A stretch of DNA of 64,000 bases from Osmia lignaria lignaria (Eukaryota; Arthropoda; Insecta; Hymenoptera; Megachilidae), in the NCBI RefSeq assembly GCF_051020975.1, contig NC_135034.1, positions 8,618,001 through 8,682,000 of the forward strand. The letters run 5' to 3'. Positions 11,871-25,835 of the stretch are shown here, one piece after another (positions within the stretch are counted from its first letter, which is position 1; each line of letters starts with the position of its first letter). Below the pieces are notes generated by a model. The model did no database searches. It was given only the letters and a program-made list of their open reading frames with translations, and was not told the DNA's origin. Made by a program: the position numbers and the translations under genes.

Positions 11871-12832
11871 TGCCATTAAATATATTATTTACCGTTAGTA
11901 TTTTCCTGTGCGCAAAATTTTAATGAATGAAAAAAGGAACGAGCAGAGAACGAAGCGGAAGGGAGAAAAGAACCGGTGATCGCGTCAAGGCGCAGGAAGT
12001 TCAAAAATGGGAATCCTGAATCGGCGATACATTTCACGGCACAGCTTCGACTTTCGAGCGAAGCCGAAGGAACCGGTTTTTTTCATGCTGAAGCGTTACC
12101 CGAGTCCAGGACGAGCGTGTTGAAAATTCTCGAAGCAATGGCGAGACGAGTCGCGTGACCAGCTCGGATACGCTCGCAAGGACGCGCGCGTAATCGCGAT
12201 TACGTAAACCTTTGGCGAAAAGACCAGTTAGCGGCTCGGTTTGTCAATAATTCGCGCATATATTCGTAACAATAGAATCGTTCTAAGTATCATTAAAAAT
12301 AATATTAATAATGTATATCTACTGAAACATCGTATTGAAAATTTAATTCTTAATTAATATTAATAGAGGGTTACGATAATCAACTCGTTAAAATCGCAGC
12401 AATTATTATTAAGTTTCTCGAGTTTATATTAAAAAATAATAAATGATGTCTAGTCGAAGTTACAAGACATTGATGAATTGGATTGCAACGCTATTTGGGG
12501 ACAGCTGAATAAATTCCGCGACGATGCAGCCGGTCGCACGCCCACTCGACTCGAGTGGCTGATTATCTTTTAGTAGTCGATAACAGTATCGACATGAGAA
12601 CGAGGATATACCGGGTGACCCACGGGGCACCCATGTGACGCGGACGAAAAGCAACGAGCCACGGACTCGAGCGAAATAATGGCCACGTGGGTTAGGATTG
12701 CATGAACCTTGATCGACGTTAGTTAACTTAATCAAAAAATAAAAACGATACTTGGAGATTTATTTTTAGTTAACATTCGTTATAATTAAATTGTTTTTAC
12801 TTCAATTTTACAAAGAGTAGTGTAAAATTTAG

Positions 12833-12892
12833 AAAATTAAAGTTACATTAAAATTGTGACTCTCTCTCCAAGGTCCGCCATCCGAGGGTTAA
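12833..12892 (+). repeat. Short dispersed repeat, copy R1 (GGTCCGCCATCC family)
   Basis: An AT-rich ATTAAA-type lead is followed by CTCTCTCCAAGGTCCGCCAT and an ending GAGGGTTAA. It is clearly related to 15178-15228 and 44951-45004, and non-coding. Confidence 0.75.
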
Positions 12893-15177
12893 GTATAAAT
12901 TTAACTTAGGGCAAATTTTCTTAAAAATTCCTTTATTTCTTGATACACAATCGCAAAAATCATAGATCCTACAAAATATAAGTCCATCAAAGTATTAATA
13001 TTAAGAACAGATGCACTTTCCATCAGCCATCTACTAAAACATGTGAAATTAACACTTCGGTCACGAAGCAGCGCTACTTATCTTGGTATTGTCTATTCCT
13101 CAAGACAAAAGATACAAGCACGATCTTAAGATAGACTCACAAAAGCGCAACGATGCTTTGTGCTTGAACAATGAAAACCTTCTTGATAAAAACAGCTGAA
13201 AAAGCCAGTTTTTCTTATCGTTCCACGTGAAATTAAACTCTGCTATTCTGTATTCTTTTCGACTCCATTAGATGTTCCTCTTAAATCGCACAATTTTCTC
13301 GAGTCTTCCGTTTCGTGTACCATGATGAATCGACTTTTCAACGTCGGTACAACAACTCGAAGGGCCGTTTCGAGCGTGTTTATTTGTCGCCGAGGAGGGT
13401 TTCGCGAGGTCTCGCGCGATTTATGGACGGCACTCGTAAAGGCACCCTCGTTTTGCTGCCGATAATGGGCTGTTTGCAATGTATCTCAGGAAAATTAGTC
13501 CTGTAGCAATTGTAGAACATTCTTTAATGATTTTTTTCCGACTTTCTTAACGATTATGGTTTATTCGCTCTAAAACTTTTATTTGGTATTTCTTTCGTAT
13601 CATTGGATTTATAGCCAATGTTTCGTAAAAATTAGGTTAAATCTTGCAAATAGAAATTTTATCTCTTTTTAAACATTGGATTATTAGATTTATTTAGTAA
13701 TTCGTAAATGGATCGCACATTTCATCGTTTGTATTTATTTGTCGACGGTGTTCCGAGGGTTCGAATGGGATTCCTATTCACGATTACCACCGTTCGAATG
13801 CCTGATCGCCGCGATTTCGAGATGGGGGAATCGAGACTCCTTCGAGCGTAACGCGTGTATCGTTTAAACTCGATTTGTATCGACGCGGGTAAGTTAGTTC
13901 CGCGTTTGTTTGCCCTGTCCAAGGGAAAAGGTTCAATTTATCGGGACGGAATTAGGTGACCCCGTTAAATTGATTTTAATTCTAATTATACTTGTAAGAC
14001 AGGAGAGATTGACAAAACTATTCGAGGATACAGAATCTCTCGAGTTTCATTGAAAATTAAGATCCTCAAATGAATGGCAATTCCGGAATCATGGGAAACA
14101 GCCAATTCTCAGCATCCGGTGACTGCCAATTACGCTTGCATTGTGTCTCGAAATCCTCTACGCTCCCGTTTCCGTACCATCGGAGAAGACGAAAAAAAGG
14201 AACGAGACAAAAGAAGAAAAAAAAAAAAATGTCCGTATTAGAAGAGCACAATGAAGAAGAGGGGGCCAGTATTCTGGTGGTTGGTGCCCGTGTATGTGTG
14301 ACTGGAAGTGGGCTAACTTTTGATGCGTCTCTAAATAAGGGTTCGACACACCTTGTGACACATGTCACTCACACATGAATCTGCGAATCATCCCTAGACG
14401 GGTTTAAAGACAAAACCTGTACCTTCGTTTCTCACGCGAGAAAAATCAAATCCTCGATTTCTTTGCAATTTCTTTTTTTATATGTTAACGAAATTTCGTT
14501 CTAATGATAATATTAGGAACTCATGGTTGTTTACTAAAATTTCCAAAAATTTCAACTTTCGATAAAAATCTCCTTCGATGACAGGAAGGCTGTCTCTCGC
14601 GTCACGCTGGGTACCATTGAAATTACGGGGGGAGGACATTAATGAACCGATCGAGGAAACGCAAACGATGCCGGTCGTTTTGCGCACCCTTCGTGTGCGG
14701 CGAGGCCTGTTCGCTCGTTTCTTCGTCCCGGAGATTCTTGGTCGATCTTTTTCTTCGTTTTTCTTACAGTCTCTTCTCCAGCGACCGCTCACGAGATTTA
14801 TTAACACGCGGCGCGCCTCGCGGGGATACACGCGTTGCGAATTACGGACAGGCTGTGAATGCGTGCGCGCGCGCACGTTTACAAGGTATAGAAAGAAAGA
14901 GAAGGGCTAACATTTGCACACAATACGACTTATGAAAAATATCTGTATTAAATAACCGCGTTTTCGACGTGGCCGTCTCATTGTTCCAGCGAAACGACGC
15001 TAAATCAACGAGCACATGCTCGTCCTCGTTTCTCGCTGATAGCGAGATGCAACTCGTTGATGTTCCAGACAGGAAAATCTTACTTGCTCAACTTTGTCCT
15101 GGATATATTTTTTTCAAAATTCATTTATTCAATCTAAGCTTCAACCCTTTCGCTACTTAAGGATTATAGTTACGTAG

Positions 15178-15228
15178 AAAATTAAATTGAAATTGGTGTC
15201 TCTCCATGGTCCGCCATCCAAGGGTTAA
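15178..15228 (+). repeat. Short dispersed repeat, copy R2 (GGTCCGCCATCC family)
   Basis: GAAAATTAAATTGAAATTGG is followed by GTCTCTCCATGGTCCGCCAT and CCAAGGGTTAA. It is the best match to both R1 and R3. A reverse-type CAACCCTTTCGC lies upstream near 15142, so the unit may be bracketed by inverted AACCCTT/AAGGGTT ends. Confidence 0.75.
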
Positions 15229-16917
15229 TAACAAATAGTAGCTCATTAACCCTTTTCCCTACATATCGTGTCACACTCGTAACACAACTTACAGTTCAGA
15301 TCAATATCAAATCTGGCTGATAGTTTCGCTATGAGTCTTGAACGAATAGTTAGCTCTGATTGACGCAATTATCGAACAAATTATAAGCGAAGGGGTTAAT
15401 AGGTTGATAAGAAGCTAATTCATCGGTGTCCCGTATCCGTAATAGTAACAGTTGATCATCATTGTTGATCCCTGACGAGAGTGTTCCCCTTGCTCTGCGG
15501 TCGGGGCATTGGCGCGCAATTAGAAATTCCCACAGTGAAAAGAGGAGGGTTGTTTCTCCCCTAGCCTTCTCTCTTTCACGGGATTTTCAGCGAGCCAGAG
15601 GTCTCTTTTCCTCGGGATGGCAGCTTCTTTTCACGGCAGGCAGCATCGCGACGAAGAGAGAAAGAGGGTCTGGGTCGGCGTGGGATCGACGTTAACACGA
15701 CGAGTGAGAGGGAAACGTGTCGGGCGTGTATTTAGCGCGGTGAAACCTCAGGCACCGTTAACGTTCGTCTTTATCCGGCGAACGTGGTTCCGTTAGCTCC
15801 TTTTGTGATATCCGCTCGCTTTTCTGTCTATACTTGGTAGAATCTTCAACATATGTGTCCTGAGAGATGCTCTACCAGATCAATTCGTTATTAGATTGTC
15901 TATATTTTTAATTTGCAAAAATTAAGGTATTAGAAATTTTTAATCCATTTTATCACTGTCAGTATATTCTATCATATATATTTTTTTTTAATTCAAGGAA
16001 TAAGTTCTTTATTGAGTCATTAACGGGATACATGATTTTTTATCCGCAAAAGGTGTTCATCCATAAACATAGGAATCTGCCATAACATTTGGCCTTTATT
16101 TACGATCAAAACCGAGAAAGAAAGGAAAAAAGGTGGACACCTTTTAAGTTAATAATGAAAGGGTACATGTAGCACCGACAAAGGAGCAGCTCGACGTCAA
16201 TAAAACTCCTTTAGTTCAGCGGCGGAGGCCGCTTTAATTAAGCGCATTCGTTTTAATTCGACTTAAAAGCGGCTGTTTAATTTGATTTTTCTGCGTCACG
16301 ACAGAGAGATCCCGGCCATCCGAACGGCACCGTATGTTCCTCTTAATTTGCTCGACCTTGATTTACTCAATAAAATTTGCTGGGTCAGGTCCCGTCGTCT
16401 CTGCAAACAAAACGGAGGGAAATGCGTAATTTGAACGTTTACGAAGCAAAGGGCAAAAATTGAATGAAAACACAATTGGTGTTTGCAACGTTTTGGGTCC
16501 TTAAAATATTGCAGGTAATTTTGCGAGACAAGGAATCGTCAGGTTCGCGAAACGCGTGTTACACCGGCGAACGGACGCTCGTAAATCCAGAATTAACGCG
16601 GGAAAGTGGACCACGGTTGAAAAAAGTAGAGTAGAGCGAAGTAGAACGTTGTAGGATAAAAAAATTCGCTTCTCGGAGGAAGCAAATGCAAAGCGTTCGT
16701 TTCGCTCGCTCGTTCAAGCAGGACGTTGTAACTAAGGAGCAAAAATGAGCGTAGGAAAAATTCACTGAAACGTAAGAAATATGCGTAGGAAAAGTTTTCT
16801 GAAAATCTAAAACCGTACAGTTTCAAATTTTGAAAATGAAAATGAGAACCAGTCTGAAATAAAATTTAAACAGCGTTCCAAAGTTAATAGAGACGATAGT
16901 GAACGATGACATAATTT

Positions 16918-17039
16918 GGGGGGATGAGAATGAAAAGAAAAAATGAAGTCGAAAGAAAAAGGAAAGGAAAGCTAGGAAAGGAGATAGTAGAGAAGAGGAA
17001 ACAGAGGTGAAAGAGAGAAAGAGATGGTAGGAGAGAAAT
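16918..17039 (+). repeat. Polypurine (GA-rich) tract
   Basis: About 120 bases are almost entirely G and A on the + strand, with several AGAGAG and GGAAAGGAAA stretches. Such tracts can bind GAGA-type factors or form triplex DNA. That function is inferred. Confidence 0.7.
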
Positions 17040-20000
17040 CACGATCTCTCCCGTTTTAACGCGTGGTTCTTATGAATCGAGGGGAGGGCGTAACCCAGAT
17101 TACTGTTCACCGGACTATAATATTACGCGAACAGATCGGTCTGGGTATATAACGGGTGATCCTCGTGAAATTGTGTTAGGGTTCGTCCTCCGTGGCTGAT
17201 CCCAGTGGTTTTCATCTCTGGAAACCTCGTTCAGTCACCTGAAAACAGAATTGAAAAAGAAACTTTAAACAATTCTCCTTATAAAAACTTCACAAAAGGG
17301 AAAATCTTAAGAAAGAGACCTTGGTTCTCACCCTACATCTGCAATTAATAAAAAATTCCTGAAACTTACAAAACACAAAATCTCACCAATAAAACCTTGA
17401 TCGTTCCTCAACATCTTCATCAACATATCCGTCTGACACTTCTATACAAAGAAACAATTCCACTCGATATCATTCTCATTAAGAAAACCTTTCATCCTTA
17501 CAGCCACCCCATCAGGAAACAGGTTTCCTCGAGAACCACGGTTCCTGCCTACCCACCCGGTAGGTATTCCCGAAGGATACCACGGGACGGAACGAGACGA
17601 GGAATAATTTCTCTCCTTCTCTCCCGTTCGACCTGCCGTTGTCCGTCTCTCTCGGTCAGTCGTGTTCAGGTAGTGTCAGAATTCTGGTGCAATAACGAAG
17701 GGGTGGGAACCCTTGGCAATCCGAATTCCCAACCCCGGTTCGACCTTGCGCTTGCACATGCCTGCACACGTAAACCTCTCTCGCGGATCCTATCATCTGT
17801 CTCTGTTCGGTACACACGGTTGCGTGCATGCGTGCCTGCGTGTGGTGGACGCGCGTGCGCGTGCATACGTGTGCGTTCGGCACACATGCACCGCTAAGTA
17901 TGCACCATAGCTACGTCGAGCATTCCGGTGTGCACTTATGCGCACGTTCGTGCCGGATACACTGCAATCTGCTCGTAAGAAGAGGTTTGCGATTTTGATA
18001 TATGCGTTTTGAATGGACTAGCCTCAAATTGGCGAGGATTGATGGGTATCAACGAAGTGCAAAGTAGTAGATATTCATGGTTGAGTTTCAACTTTGATTT
18101 CTAATTCAAATTGGCAAGATATACTCGTCAATCTTAGAAATTTATTGTGATAATGTTATCTATTTTGATTGAAGTATCTAGCCTGTAATTAATAAAATGC
18201 ACACTTGCGTTAAAAGATTGTTTGACAGCCCTGTCTCAGAATCATATGCATGATTTTTCTATTTGAAAAGTGGTACCATGGTATCTAGAAAATGGAGTAT
18301 CACGGAAACGCAGGATGAATCATTACGAGGTAACATTGCAAAGCGCGAAAGCTACGAGGTACACGATCCAACGTACACGGTGTGTCTCGATCGCCGATTT
18401 ACGATCGTTTACACACCCGTACACACGAATACTGTTGCAGCATAGTGCAACGCTGGTCGAAACGCGGGCATGCACGCGCATTATCCGTCGTGTATAAGTG
18501 GGAACATACACACGGGTGCAAGTTAGGTCGCACGAATGACCCAGATAACCGTGGAGCGTCGTCGTCGTACGGAGCGAAACACGATTGAAAGAACCGCTCT
18601 AGATTTCGCCACGTTTATCATTTATTCTTGTCATCGGCGAACTCTCGGGGTATCGGATGAAAAATTAAGAATTTTTTCTAAATTCGCATAATTAAGACTT
18701 CTTGTTCGATCGAAAATTCGTGGGAAAAATATTTTCCAATTTAATTCGAAGCTCAGCCAAGAGATCCAATTAATTTTCAAACGACAGTACGTAGGTGGTA
18801 GTAGAATTTTTCTAGTTTTTTTCGTGAAAATTTCCCTGTCACCGAGACCCAGACGCGTTTTGTCCATCGGACAAGCGGTGGACAGCGAGGTTCGATTAAA
18901 AAATATCTGGAAAACGTGGAACAGGGTCGAAGTCGAACGGAAGACGAGATTGATTACCGGCCGGAACGTATGGAGGGTCGGGGACAAAGCAGAGACAAAA
19001 CAGATCGAAACACCATCCACGCTCAGGGCGGGTTTCCATTCGAGCACCCTTCTCCGTGCCACGCTCGAGTGCCTTACTCTAATTCGATTAAACGTCGCCC
19101 CCGCCCTTCTCTAGCTTCGACACGTGACACCCTAATTAGCGTACGATTATTTCTGTAATACAGAACAGGCCAACTTACAACCCCAGAAATAATATCCGAA
19201 GGTGTATCGATGGAATTTCAACAATTCTTGGAAAATCAAAATTAGGCAATCGTTTAGTCTATTGATTAAATGAATGAATAAATTACTCGATAATCGAATA
19301 GAAAAGCAAGCGTGTTCCTACGGGTTCGTCGATTACCTTTTCGGGCAAAAGGTTAAAAACCTCGGGCTCCGCTACAAAGAGGATAAATGGGAGTGACAGG
19401 CAATGAAGTTCGGGGAAACGATGGAAGGAAGAAAAAAAATCAAAGAAGAGAAGAGCGTATTCAGAAGCGTGGCGGTAAATAGGTTAAACGGCAGGTCGAG
19501 AGGGCAGCCAATTTAAATCACCGCCAATTCTGTGCTGCCTGACCCGATGCAACTAGAGGATATCGCTTCGAATCCTCCATGTTCATCCTCTCTTTTTCTT
19601 TGTTACCTATCAGGTATTTTTATCGCTGGAAAAATTCTGAAAAATACCTAAATTTCCATTATATGCTTTTACAATTAAACAACTATAATACTGAAAGGGT
19701 CAGTAGTATAACTAGAGAAGTGGGGCACTTATTATGAAATTAAAAATCTTTTTTTACATTCACACATTATGATTAAACATCCATTTGATCGTCGATTACC
19801 CTCGGTCATAGAATCGCGACTTTAATCGAAATTAGCCGGAAACTGGTAGGAATAAAAACGCCAGGTCATCGCCGTCCGCGACTTCTCGATATCGACTACG
19901 AAAGAATGGGCAACAGGGAAGAATAGGGAGATCGGGGTTGCGGGAGGAGGGTGGTGAATAGGAACAACCAGGAAAAGGATGAGATCTCTTGCTGGCGAGC

Positions 20001-22540
20001 AGCCAACCTCCGTCCCGCATCGTCATCGTGTATACCTCTTCCTCGTGCACGCGTAATAAAGATCCTCCTTCCTCCGCTCGAAATCGCTGCCTCCACACTC
20101 TTCTTCTATCTTTCTCCTGAATTACCAACGAGTCTGCGAACTCGTGTTGACTTTGGATGCAATTTCGACGTAGCTCGGCGTAGCCGAACGATTTCGACTA
20201 ATAAACGACTTGGACAAAGACAATTTTAATTGACACGTCGCGCTCTTCTTTTGAATAATATTTTCGAAAGTAGTCGAGAACAGATACGTTAGCTCGGATT
20301 TTTCCTATGCAGAATGATTTCTTTCCGGAGTATCCATTTCGAGTTTCCGTCTGCATTGCAGCTGGTTCCATCAGGGTGCCCGATGACGCGCTATAACCCA
20401 GATCCCGATGAAACTAACCGCAGTGCCGGCGAAACGTCGGAACACTCCTCGAAGAGGGGCTGTCTTAAACCCGGAAGCCTCAACATTTCATTCAACCGTT
20501 GAACTTTGTTCGCGGGAGCATCAGTGGATCTCGAAACTGAAACCCATTCGCGGGTCACAGAGTTACATTCGTTGGAAATTCAACGAGGGTCGTTAAAGCT
20601 CAAACGAGAGCTTTAATATCATGCATCTGGAAAGTTAAATATAGATACACGATCTTTTCATTCGTTCTGCATGTATCCCATATCGCATCCGGGGTAAAAA
20701 TGGTGACAAAAATCGAGAAGATAAAATTGTCCAAAAAGACGAAAGATAATACGTTGCAAGGTGGTACCGTGTTTTAATGCAACCTACGATCCTTGAGATA
20801 TTGCAATTATTTAATTTTTAACCCTTCGCGGTTATACGAAAGGGGAGGGTAATATTAGAAGAAAAAATGATGGTTCGCGATGGTACAACATCAGCATCAC
20901 GGAACGTGACCAAGATGACCCCACCGTTTAATACTCACTAAACCAGAGACACGTACGAATTATCAAGAGAGGATCGAGATTTAACCAGAGAGGTTCGTTC
21001 GCAATTTTTCCATGTTCTACCATTTGGTCTACGGTGAAATGCAGTTTATCTCGAGATTCCAGTCGGTGTCATTGTACCGGCTGTAACTATACTTCGCTAA
21101 ATAGCAGAACTGCCTGCTCTACGCCGGTATGTGCACGTATGTACATAGATACATACATTCGCGTTAAATGGGTCGTCCGCGAAGCTGGTGTCCGCTCGTT
21201 CACTGCAATGTATCGCATGCACGGATTCGCGTGCGGCTAGAACGCGAGCTGGTCAACATTCGTTTAACATCGACTTGTTTTTAATAAAAATCCTCTTAAT
21301 TTCACTGTCTGACATTTTAGACCCATGGATTAAGTATGCGTGGAAAACTTAGGGGTTACTTTAAGAAGGAATTTTTTCAAGAATATCTACATAAAATCTA
21401 ATGTTAATTAATAATTTCGAGTTTGTAAACAAAGTCGGCGAAGAGGAATATCAAGAGAAATCGAATCGAATAAATAAAAGACAAGGAAGGAATAGTAAGT
21501 GATAAGCAAAGTATGTACATTTCCCTTGTGAGTTTTCTTCTGTTTTCGTGTGCGCATCACGCTGTGGCTCGGGATCGTGTAAGGTTGTCTCGAATGAATG
21601 AGAGAGGAAGAGACCAAAGAGAATTATACTTGCATGAACCAGCCCTCCCTCTGGCCCTCCGGCTTGAATGGTAATTAAAGCGTGCGAGACTTTCTTACGA
21701 CGCTCTTAATTCCCAACAGAGACAGGGTGGATCGCTGATTCGTCCGCGAATTTCCGATCCCTGGCTTCTGGGAAAAAGAAAGATAGAAAAATCAAATGGA
21801 TCCTCGAACAGAGATGTAAGAGACGAGTGGATCATTCGTTTCGATCCCTGACGGGAGATCCTGTTGCGCTTGGGATCGAGATGCAAATATAGACACCTTA
21901 AGAATAATCTGAAACTTAAAAATATCGATCTTCCTGTTGAAAGAATTATTCATTTTTATGATTAAAAAGAAGACAAATTGAAATGAAAGAATTTTATTTG
22001 AAGAGCATCTACTTATGTAGGGAAAATTTCTCAGCTGTTTATACACTTCAGACGCTGGATAATCGTGAAAGAAGGGTATTTGCATGATAAAGGTCCAATT
22101 AGCAGGGCGAATCATGTGTCAGAAGGAAAGAGGGATGACGCGAGGTAGGACCGGTCCTACGACCGGAAACGTCGAATTTGTTTTTGTTTCCGGCGTGCTG
22201 CAAAGTCGAACGGTTGCGATCAACAGGTGACCAGTTGAATATCGGTCGAAACTAAGTTTCAGCGAAATAATAACCTGACTAAATCAGAATTTCAATATAA
22301 AAATATGAAATTTATTCATAATTGACCATGTTAATTTAGCGTGTCACTTATATCTGGATGACGCTTGAATTTCCATTGGGTATTCTTATAGTTAATACAG
22401 TTTCGTAAATAGATTATTATCTTCTAAATACGAATGGTTTAATGAGACTAATCGACAATCAACGCATTTGAGGATAAACCGAATAAATTCATGAAATCGC
22501 CCATGGTTTTCATCGCGACGCGCGAACATCTGTCAGCGGG
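17040..22540. other. Non-coding region
   Basis: A TATATAA at 17146-17152 and a TCAGTCG initiator-like site near 17656 are too far apart to form one core promoter. CG/TG/CA-alternating stretches lie at 17.8 and 18.4 kb. A perfect 16-bp palindrome is at 22145-22160. Open frames (for example 18631-19062 minus) are not protein-like. No gene recognised. Confidence 0.6.
17815..17890. repeat. Alternating purine-pyrimidine CG/TG/CA-rich stretch
   Basis: The sequence around GGACGCGCGTGCGCGTGCAT alternates purine and pyrimidine for most of its length, a classical Z-DNA-prone composition. Similar GTACACACG-type stretches occur near 18410-18480, 22800-22855 and 54060-54115. Confidence 0.5.
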
Positions 22541-24510
22541 ATAAATGGCTCGACGAAGCGGCGAGCAGCGAGAATCGGTTCGTTACGTCGACGTATTCCG
22601 GTCGATCGACTTCTCTTCGTCGAGATCCTTCGTGTTCTGTTCGTCCTGCCGTGGCGGATCGGCCCGCCACCAGAAATTCCAACGGACCAAGCCGAGGCTG
22701 CAACCCGTCCACGAGATAAATCATGAGTTGCTTGCCTCTTCGTGTTCCTTTTTTCTCTCCTTTTTATTTCAGCTAGCTCACTTTCGAGCTGTTCCTGTCC
22801 ACGTGTCCGCGCGTGTACATCGTGTGTATACCCGTGTGTACACGCGTGTTAACCGATGCGAGCAAGAAGCAACAGACTGTGAAAGAGCTAGGCTAAGCTT
22901 CTCTGGTACTTGTTGATTTATCGGCAACTACACCCGCGCGTTCGAAACTTCCGCAACGCGGAAATCGTGGGATGAATCCGCTTAGATTTAGCCTGCTTTC
23001 CTTTTTCGATTTGGAAATAGGGAGTCGAGTGGGTGGTTGTTTTGGAGATGAATGGATCGGATATTTGCTTGGCAGTTGGATGTAGGCTGATCTGTGATGG
23101 GTTTGAAAATGATTTATCACTGATAGATGGTGTATAAAGAGTGTATTTTTGCAATTAATACAATAGAATCTCTGACACGAAACAACGTTATCTAACGTGT
23201 CGCGAAGGTTGTTCATCCAGCAGAGCAGGTCAGTCGAAACGTCCACTTTCCAGCAAGCAATCCAGTCTGGCGCTCTCTGCGGCTTACATAACCGCTGACG
23301 GATTCCAGGTACGGATCGCGTTCTAATTGATTGAAATTCATCGTGCCTCTAATTAGATGCACGCGTCGCGACCGTGTTCGGTCGGTGTCTAGAGCAACGG
23401 ACTAGAAACAGAAGTCTAGACAGGATTGGTGGGAGTAGCAGTCTGTGGAATCGTGCGAGAAAACGTCCGTGTGCTCGCGATGCCGAGCAGAGTTCTACGT
23501 GGTTGTCGTTGCGGTTGCCGTACGTGCGAGCCTCGCGATCCTAGAACCCGATAAGGATCCCCTGGCCCCTCCGACAGCCTCCTCCCGAGCAGAACGATCC
23601 CTCACGCGTTCCTCGTGCCTCCTCCTCGACCTCACCGCACACCCATAAAACGTTCTGGCCTCGTTCCGTCCTCGTTTCGCCGTCCCTCCTCTGTCCTTTT
23701 CCAACCTCGTTCACCACCTTCGCTTCACGGTTCTCCGCCGTCTCTCTTTCTCGCATTGATACGCTCTCTCGTCTTCCTGCTCGTTGCAGCGTCACCTCGA
23801 CACCCTCGTAGATCCGCCGGCAACGACTATCCTTGTTTCGCGTACGGGAACGAGGGTCGTACCCGAGGAGGTTCCACTCCCGTAGGGCCGGTTCCCTCCC
23901 TCGACGAAGAGGACACCCGATAACCGCGTCCTTTTCTATCCTCAGTCCCGAACAGCTTCGCGTGTAACGTTTTCCTCGTCGGATCAACAGCTTCAGCGTT
24001 TTTTGCGCGAATTTTTTACCTCCCGGTTCCTCCCGACTCTATGAACGACGTTCCTGGCTTTCTTTTTTCCTTATCGCGACCCGGTTCTTTTTTTTTTGAG
24101 GAGACGATGCGTCCTCCTCCAGTCAGCACCTTTTTAGCAAGTACCTTCCCGTCTCTTTCTGGCACGTCGATTTCCCGCGGTGTCGTCTCGCTTTCTCTTT
24201 CGAATCGGTCAGAGGAACGTTCGACGTTCCTCGCGATACACAGGGAACACGCACGCGTGTCTCCACGGTCGACGCGACCAGAACCAGAGGCGAGTGTGTG
24301 GAGGCGCGCGTACGCGTCGCGAGTACGTGACGATTGCCGCGGCAAAGCGGCGCGGCGCGTAACGCTGGGTCAAAAATGTTCTCGCCGCCGGGACTCGATG
24401 GGTTTATGAATAATAAAAAGCACGCCGACCCGTATTTTCGAAACAAGCACGCTTTCGCCGACCGTGAACCACGGACGAGCTATACCCTCACCGTTCGGAT
24501 GCTTCTCTGT
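22541..24510. other. CpG-rich block, possible promoter or leader-exon region of an unseen transcript
   Basis: GC- and CpG-dense from about 22540 to 24510, with overlapping open frames on both strands that look like composition effects. A TCAGTCG initiator-like site lies near 23230. A strong acceptor-like site (TCCTTTTTATTTCAG, ending near 22770) has no convincing downstream donor. Composition resembles the block upstream of Pc, so a transcription start here is plausible but not shown. Confidence 0.35.
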
Positions 24511-25835
24511 GGATGAAAATGATTTTCCTAAATGATCTTCAAGGAAAAATGGCCCGTACTGTTAATTGTAATTAAAAATTTAGTATTCTTTGAAAATGCA
24601 ACCGTGTCGGGTGTAGAAACGAACTTGAAATCGCAAGAATCGAAGGTTCCATAAAATGTCCCAAGCTCGAAGTGTTCGGTAAGGTGTACGAAATCAGGGG
24701 AAAAGGTATAAAAAACAGGTGGGCCAAAGTCGTGAGTGGAATTCTTAAGCCGTTCACGTGGAACGTTTCGAACGCACGATTTCGCAGCAGCGTCGAAGTC
24801 GATGACACTGGGATTCGCGACGCACGGATCGATCGAAGTACCGTTTCTAGAACCGATAGTTTGCTCGACACGCTCGACGATTGTGATTTATCGTCGGCAA
24901 ACTGTTGCTTGCCACGGTGTCGCCGACACTTGCTCTCTAGAACCTTGTACCAATGATTTTACGACCGGCTATGTAATCATCCAAGACGGTAATCACTAAA
25001 TAAAAATGTCCCGAAGAAACAGGAGACACTACAAAGAACGCGATACGGAATGTTGTAAGGTTCAGCGTGGCAGTGGACATAAATCTTTGGTCATTGTCAA
25101 TCGCAGAAATTAGGAAGGATGGGAAATTGATAAAAAAATCATAATCTACTATCTTCTTCAGAGTACCAAATTTTATAACATTCTAAAATACATGCAAAAG
25201 TATATTACAAATCATTCGAAATTACCCTCGACAGACTGCCAAATTTCAGAATTGAAAAGTCACAAAAAAAAATCGCAAAGAAGCAAAGGGCGAGTGGAGG
25301 GTGCTGCGGTGACAAAGAGGAGCAGCGAGGGTGAGATTAGGTGAAATGGACGCGAACGAGGAGGAAAGCAAAGTATCCCGGTGAGAGACGTAAGGTTGAA
25401 GGTAAAGAAAGAAACGACACGAAGGATAGATAAAGAGAGTCAGAGGAACGGTAGGCGCCTCGTTTCGTTTCATAACGACCTTCAGCGTCGTCGGTGTTGC
25501 TTTTCCCGACCCTTCGAGGCAAAAGAGAGTCGTCGACTACTTGTCCTACAATGAGGACCGCCGCCACGCCAGGAGGTGGTCCCTGACCGGAATAACGAGC
25601 CGAGAAAGACGGAGCACGGGCCCAGTGTCCTTCGTTCTCTGCCTTGCTTTTGCATCGCCGCTGTTTCTCTGCTCCGCAGACACGAGGGGAACGTAACGAC
25701 CCTTGAAATCGCTCGCACCCCGGGAAACAGGAACCCAGAGAGCTTGTTTAATTCGTTGCTGATCAACCTGGACCTTGGTGTCTCTTCGCGAAATGCGAGC
25801 TGCCATTTTTCAATCTTTTTGTTCGAGTATACGGT
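24511..25835. other. Non-coding region
   Basis: AT-rich, with a purine-rich stretch at about 25258-25470 and GC-richer sequence to 25800. No gene recognised. Confidence 0.6.

Larger units (their letters stand above)
11871..16917. other. Non-coding region with R1 and R2 repeats
   Basis: Mostly AT-rich, with CpG-rich islands near 11940-12240, 14570-14880 and 15460-15790. It contains repeats R1 and R2 (listed) and AAGGGTTAA-type words at 15220 and 15246. A C/G-alternating GCGTGCGCGCGCGCACG lies near 14860. No gene recognised. Confidence 0.6.

Noticed and set aside
17736..17750. GGTTCGACC B-box-like word
   Set aside because: No A box or cloverleaf around it.
22750..22916. Strong acceptor-like TTTTTATTTCAG followed by an open frame
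   Set aside because: No good donor downstream, and the peptide derives from a GTGTAC-type repeat.
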